A stretch of DNA of 13,362 nucleotides from JADJAH01 sp964615795 (GTDB taxonomy: Bacteria; Bacteroidota; Ignavibacteria; Tepidaquicellales; Tepidaquicellaceae): positions 1 through 13,362 of the forward strand of contig CAZTQR010000082.1 of assembly GCA_964615795.1 (NCBI GenBank), in the 5' to 3' direction. The stretch's first letter is position 1. The number at the start of each line of letters is the position of its first letter. Below the pieces are notes generated by a model. That model did no database searches. It had not been told where the DNA came from and saw only the letters and a list, made by a program, of their open reading frames with translations. Shown piece by piece: positions 12,839-13,362 of this stretch. Position numbers and translations under genes: made by a program.

Positions 12839-13362
12839 CTAACGCTTTACAAGCAAACGTCTCGGCGCTATGCCGGTGGGTATCTGAAAGTCCTTTATGA
12901 GATTTCCCGTTGCTGAATAGATCCTGAAGCGTCCGTCAGAAGTGAAGTCGGATGCGGCGGCTCCTACATAAAGCTGATTTGACTGCTTGTCATAGCTCAA
13001 CCCGTAGTTCAGATAGCCTGCTTGTTTTGGTACGACCTTTTCAGAAACTCCGGTCGAAGGCGAATATGACACAATGTCCTCATCGCTGTAGATGTTCCCT
13101 CCTATGAAGTAAAGCTTGCCGGCTGCATCTGTGTTCAGGTCCTTGCTCAGGCCGTATTTGAGGTTCGTGAAAGTGTCGAGTACTGCAAGAGAGATCGGGT
13201 CAACTTTGTAAATGGCCGCCGTGACCGAATCCCCTGGACATCCGACCAGAAGCTTTCCGTCAGTGCTCGCGGTTACTGTTGACGGATTCTTCCCCACTCT
13301 GATCTCCCCGATAACCTGATTGTTGCCTGCATCAATAACAGAGACAACCGAATCGGGCCCGG
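12839..13362 (-). CDS. YncE/YVTN-type beta-propeller protein, C-terminal part (5' end outside window)
   Basis: The frame is open from the stop at 12839-12841 to the right edge of the window, giving 174 residues of a longer protein; a GTG at 13297 is internal. The sequence shows successive propeller-blade motifs of about 40 residues. The clearest is SVVSVIDAGNNQVIGEIRVG followed by NPSTVTASTDGKLLVG; later come KDLNTDAAGKLYFIGG, NYGLSYDKQSNQLYVGAA and an end segment RFRIYSATGNLIKDFQIPTG. This is the YVTN/YncE or DUF5074 style, usually secreted or surface-attached in Bacteroidota-like bacteria. The N-terminus, where a signal or lipobox would be, is not visible. There is no enzymatic motif. The JAB gene begins 30 bases after its stop, so read-through transcription is possible. 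Confident on fold, not on role. Confidence 0.8.
   Translation of the reverse strand, partial: GPDSVVSVIDAGNNQVIGEIRVGKNPSTVTASTDGKLLVGCPGDSVTAAIYKVDPISLAVLDTFTNLKYGLSKDLNTDAAGKLYFIGGNIYSDEDIVSYSPSTGVSEKVVPKQAGYLNYGLSYDKQSNQLYVGAAASDFTSDGRFRIYSATGNLIKDFQIPTGIAPRRLLVKR

Noticed and set aside
12839..13297. A 152-residue protein starting at the GTG at 13297.
   Set aside because: The frame continues to the window edge with a clear propeller-blade motif upstream of that codon, so the gene is cut by the window.

Overview
This is a gene-dense chromosomal window with no RNA genes, insertion sequences or CRISPR arrays that I can see. No gene-free stretch is longer than about 85 bases. GC is moderate, and TTG and GTG starts are used alongside ATG. 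The gene set suggests a Gram-negative member of the Bacteroidota/Ignavibacteriota (FCB) side of the tree. Pointers are the YbeY active site ending in Asp instead of the third His, the SMC Walker B reading DEVDAPLD, a Tat-type TldD, and a DUF494 (Smg) gene near topA. This placement is inference; no 16S or marker phylogeny could be run.

Layout. Bases 1-2870 are on the + strand: the 3' part of smc, then a HAD-IB phosphatase and an ICMT/PEMT-type membrane methyltransferase, each overlapping the gene before it. The methyltransferase stop overlaps that of a convergent gene. From there to the right edge everything is on the - strand. In transcription order the genes are: the C-terminal end of a YncE/YVTN-type beta-propeller protein (cut by the window edge), a JAB/MPN metalloprotease with a membrane anchor and LysM domain, an E2 ubiquitin-conjugating-like protein, a gamma-carbonic anhydrase family protein, a protein I do not recognise, ybeY, smg (DUF494), topA, tldD, tldE (pmbA) and xerC. 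Spacings are mostly 2-40 bases, with one 84-base gap at 10477-10560 that holds a possible promoter.

The most striking part is 11101-12808. A bacterial E2-like protein with HPN, catalytic-Cys and PLN motifs is encoded directly after a JAB isopeptidase with a complete JAMM zinc motif. That JAB domain is followed by one membrane helix, a coiled coil, a low-complexity linker and a LysM peptidoglycan-binding domain. JAB plus E2 is the enzymatic core of ubiquitin-like conjugation and deconjugation systems, but no E1 or ubiquitin-like protein is in the window, and the neighbours are housekeeping genes rather than defence genes. I infer a conjugation, or E1-independent E2, system held at the cell envelope.

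The rest is genome maintenance: SMC (chromosome organisation), TopA (supercoiling), XerC (dimer resolution), YbeY (rRNA processing) and the TldD/TldE peptidase pair. TldD carries a Tat-like export signal while TldE has none.
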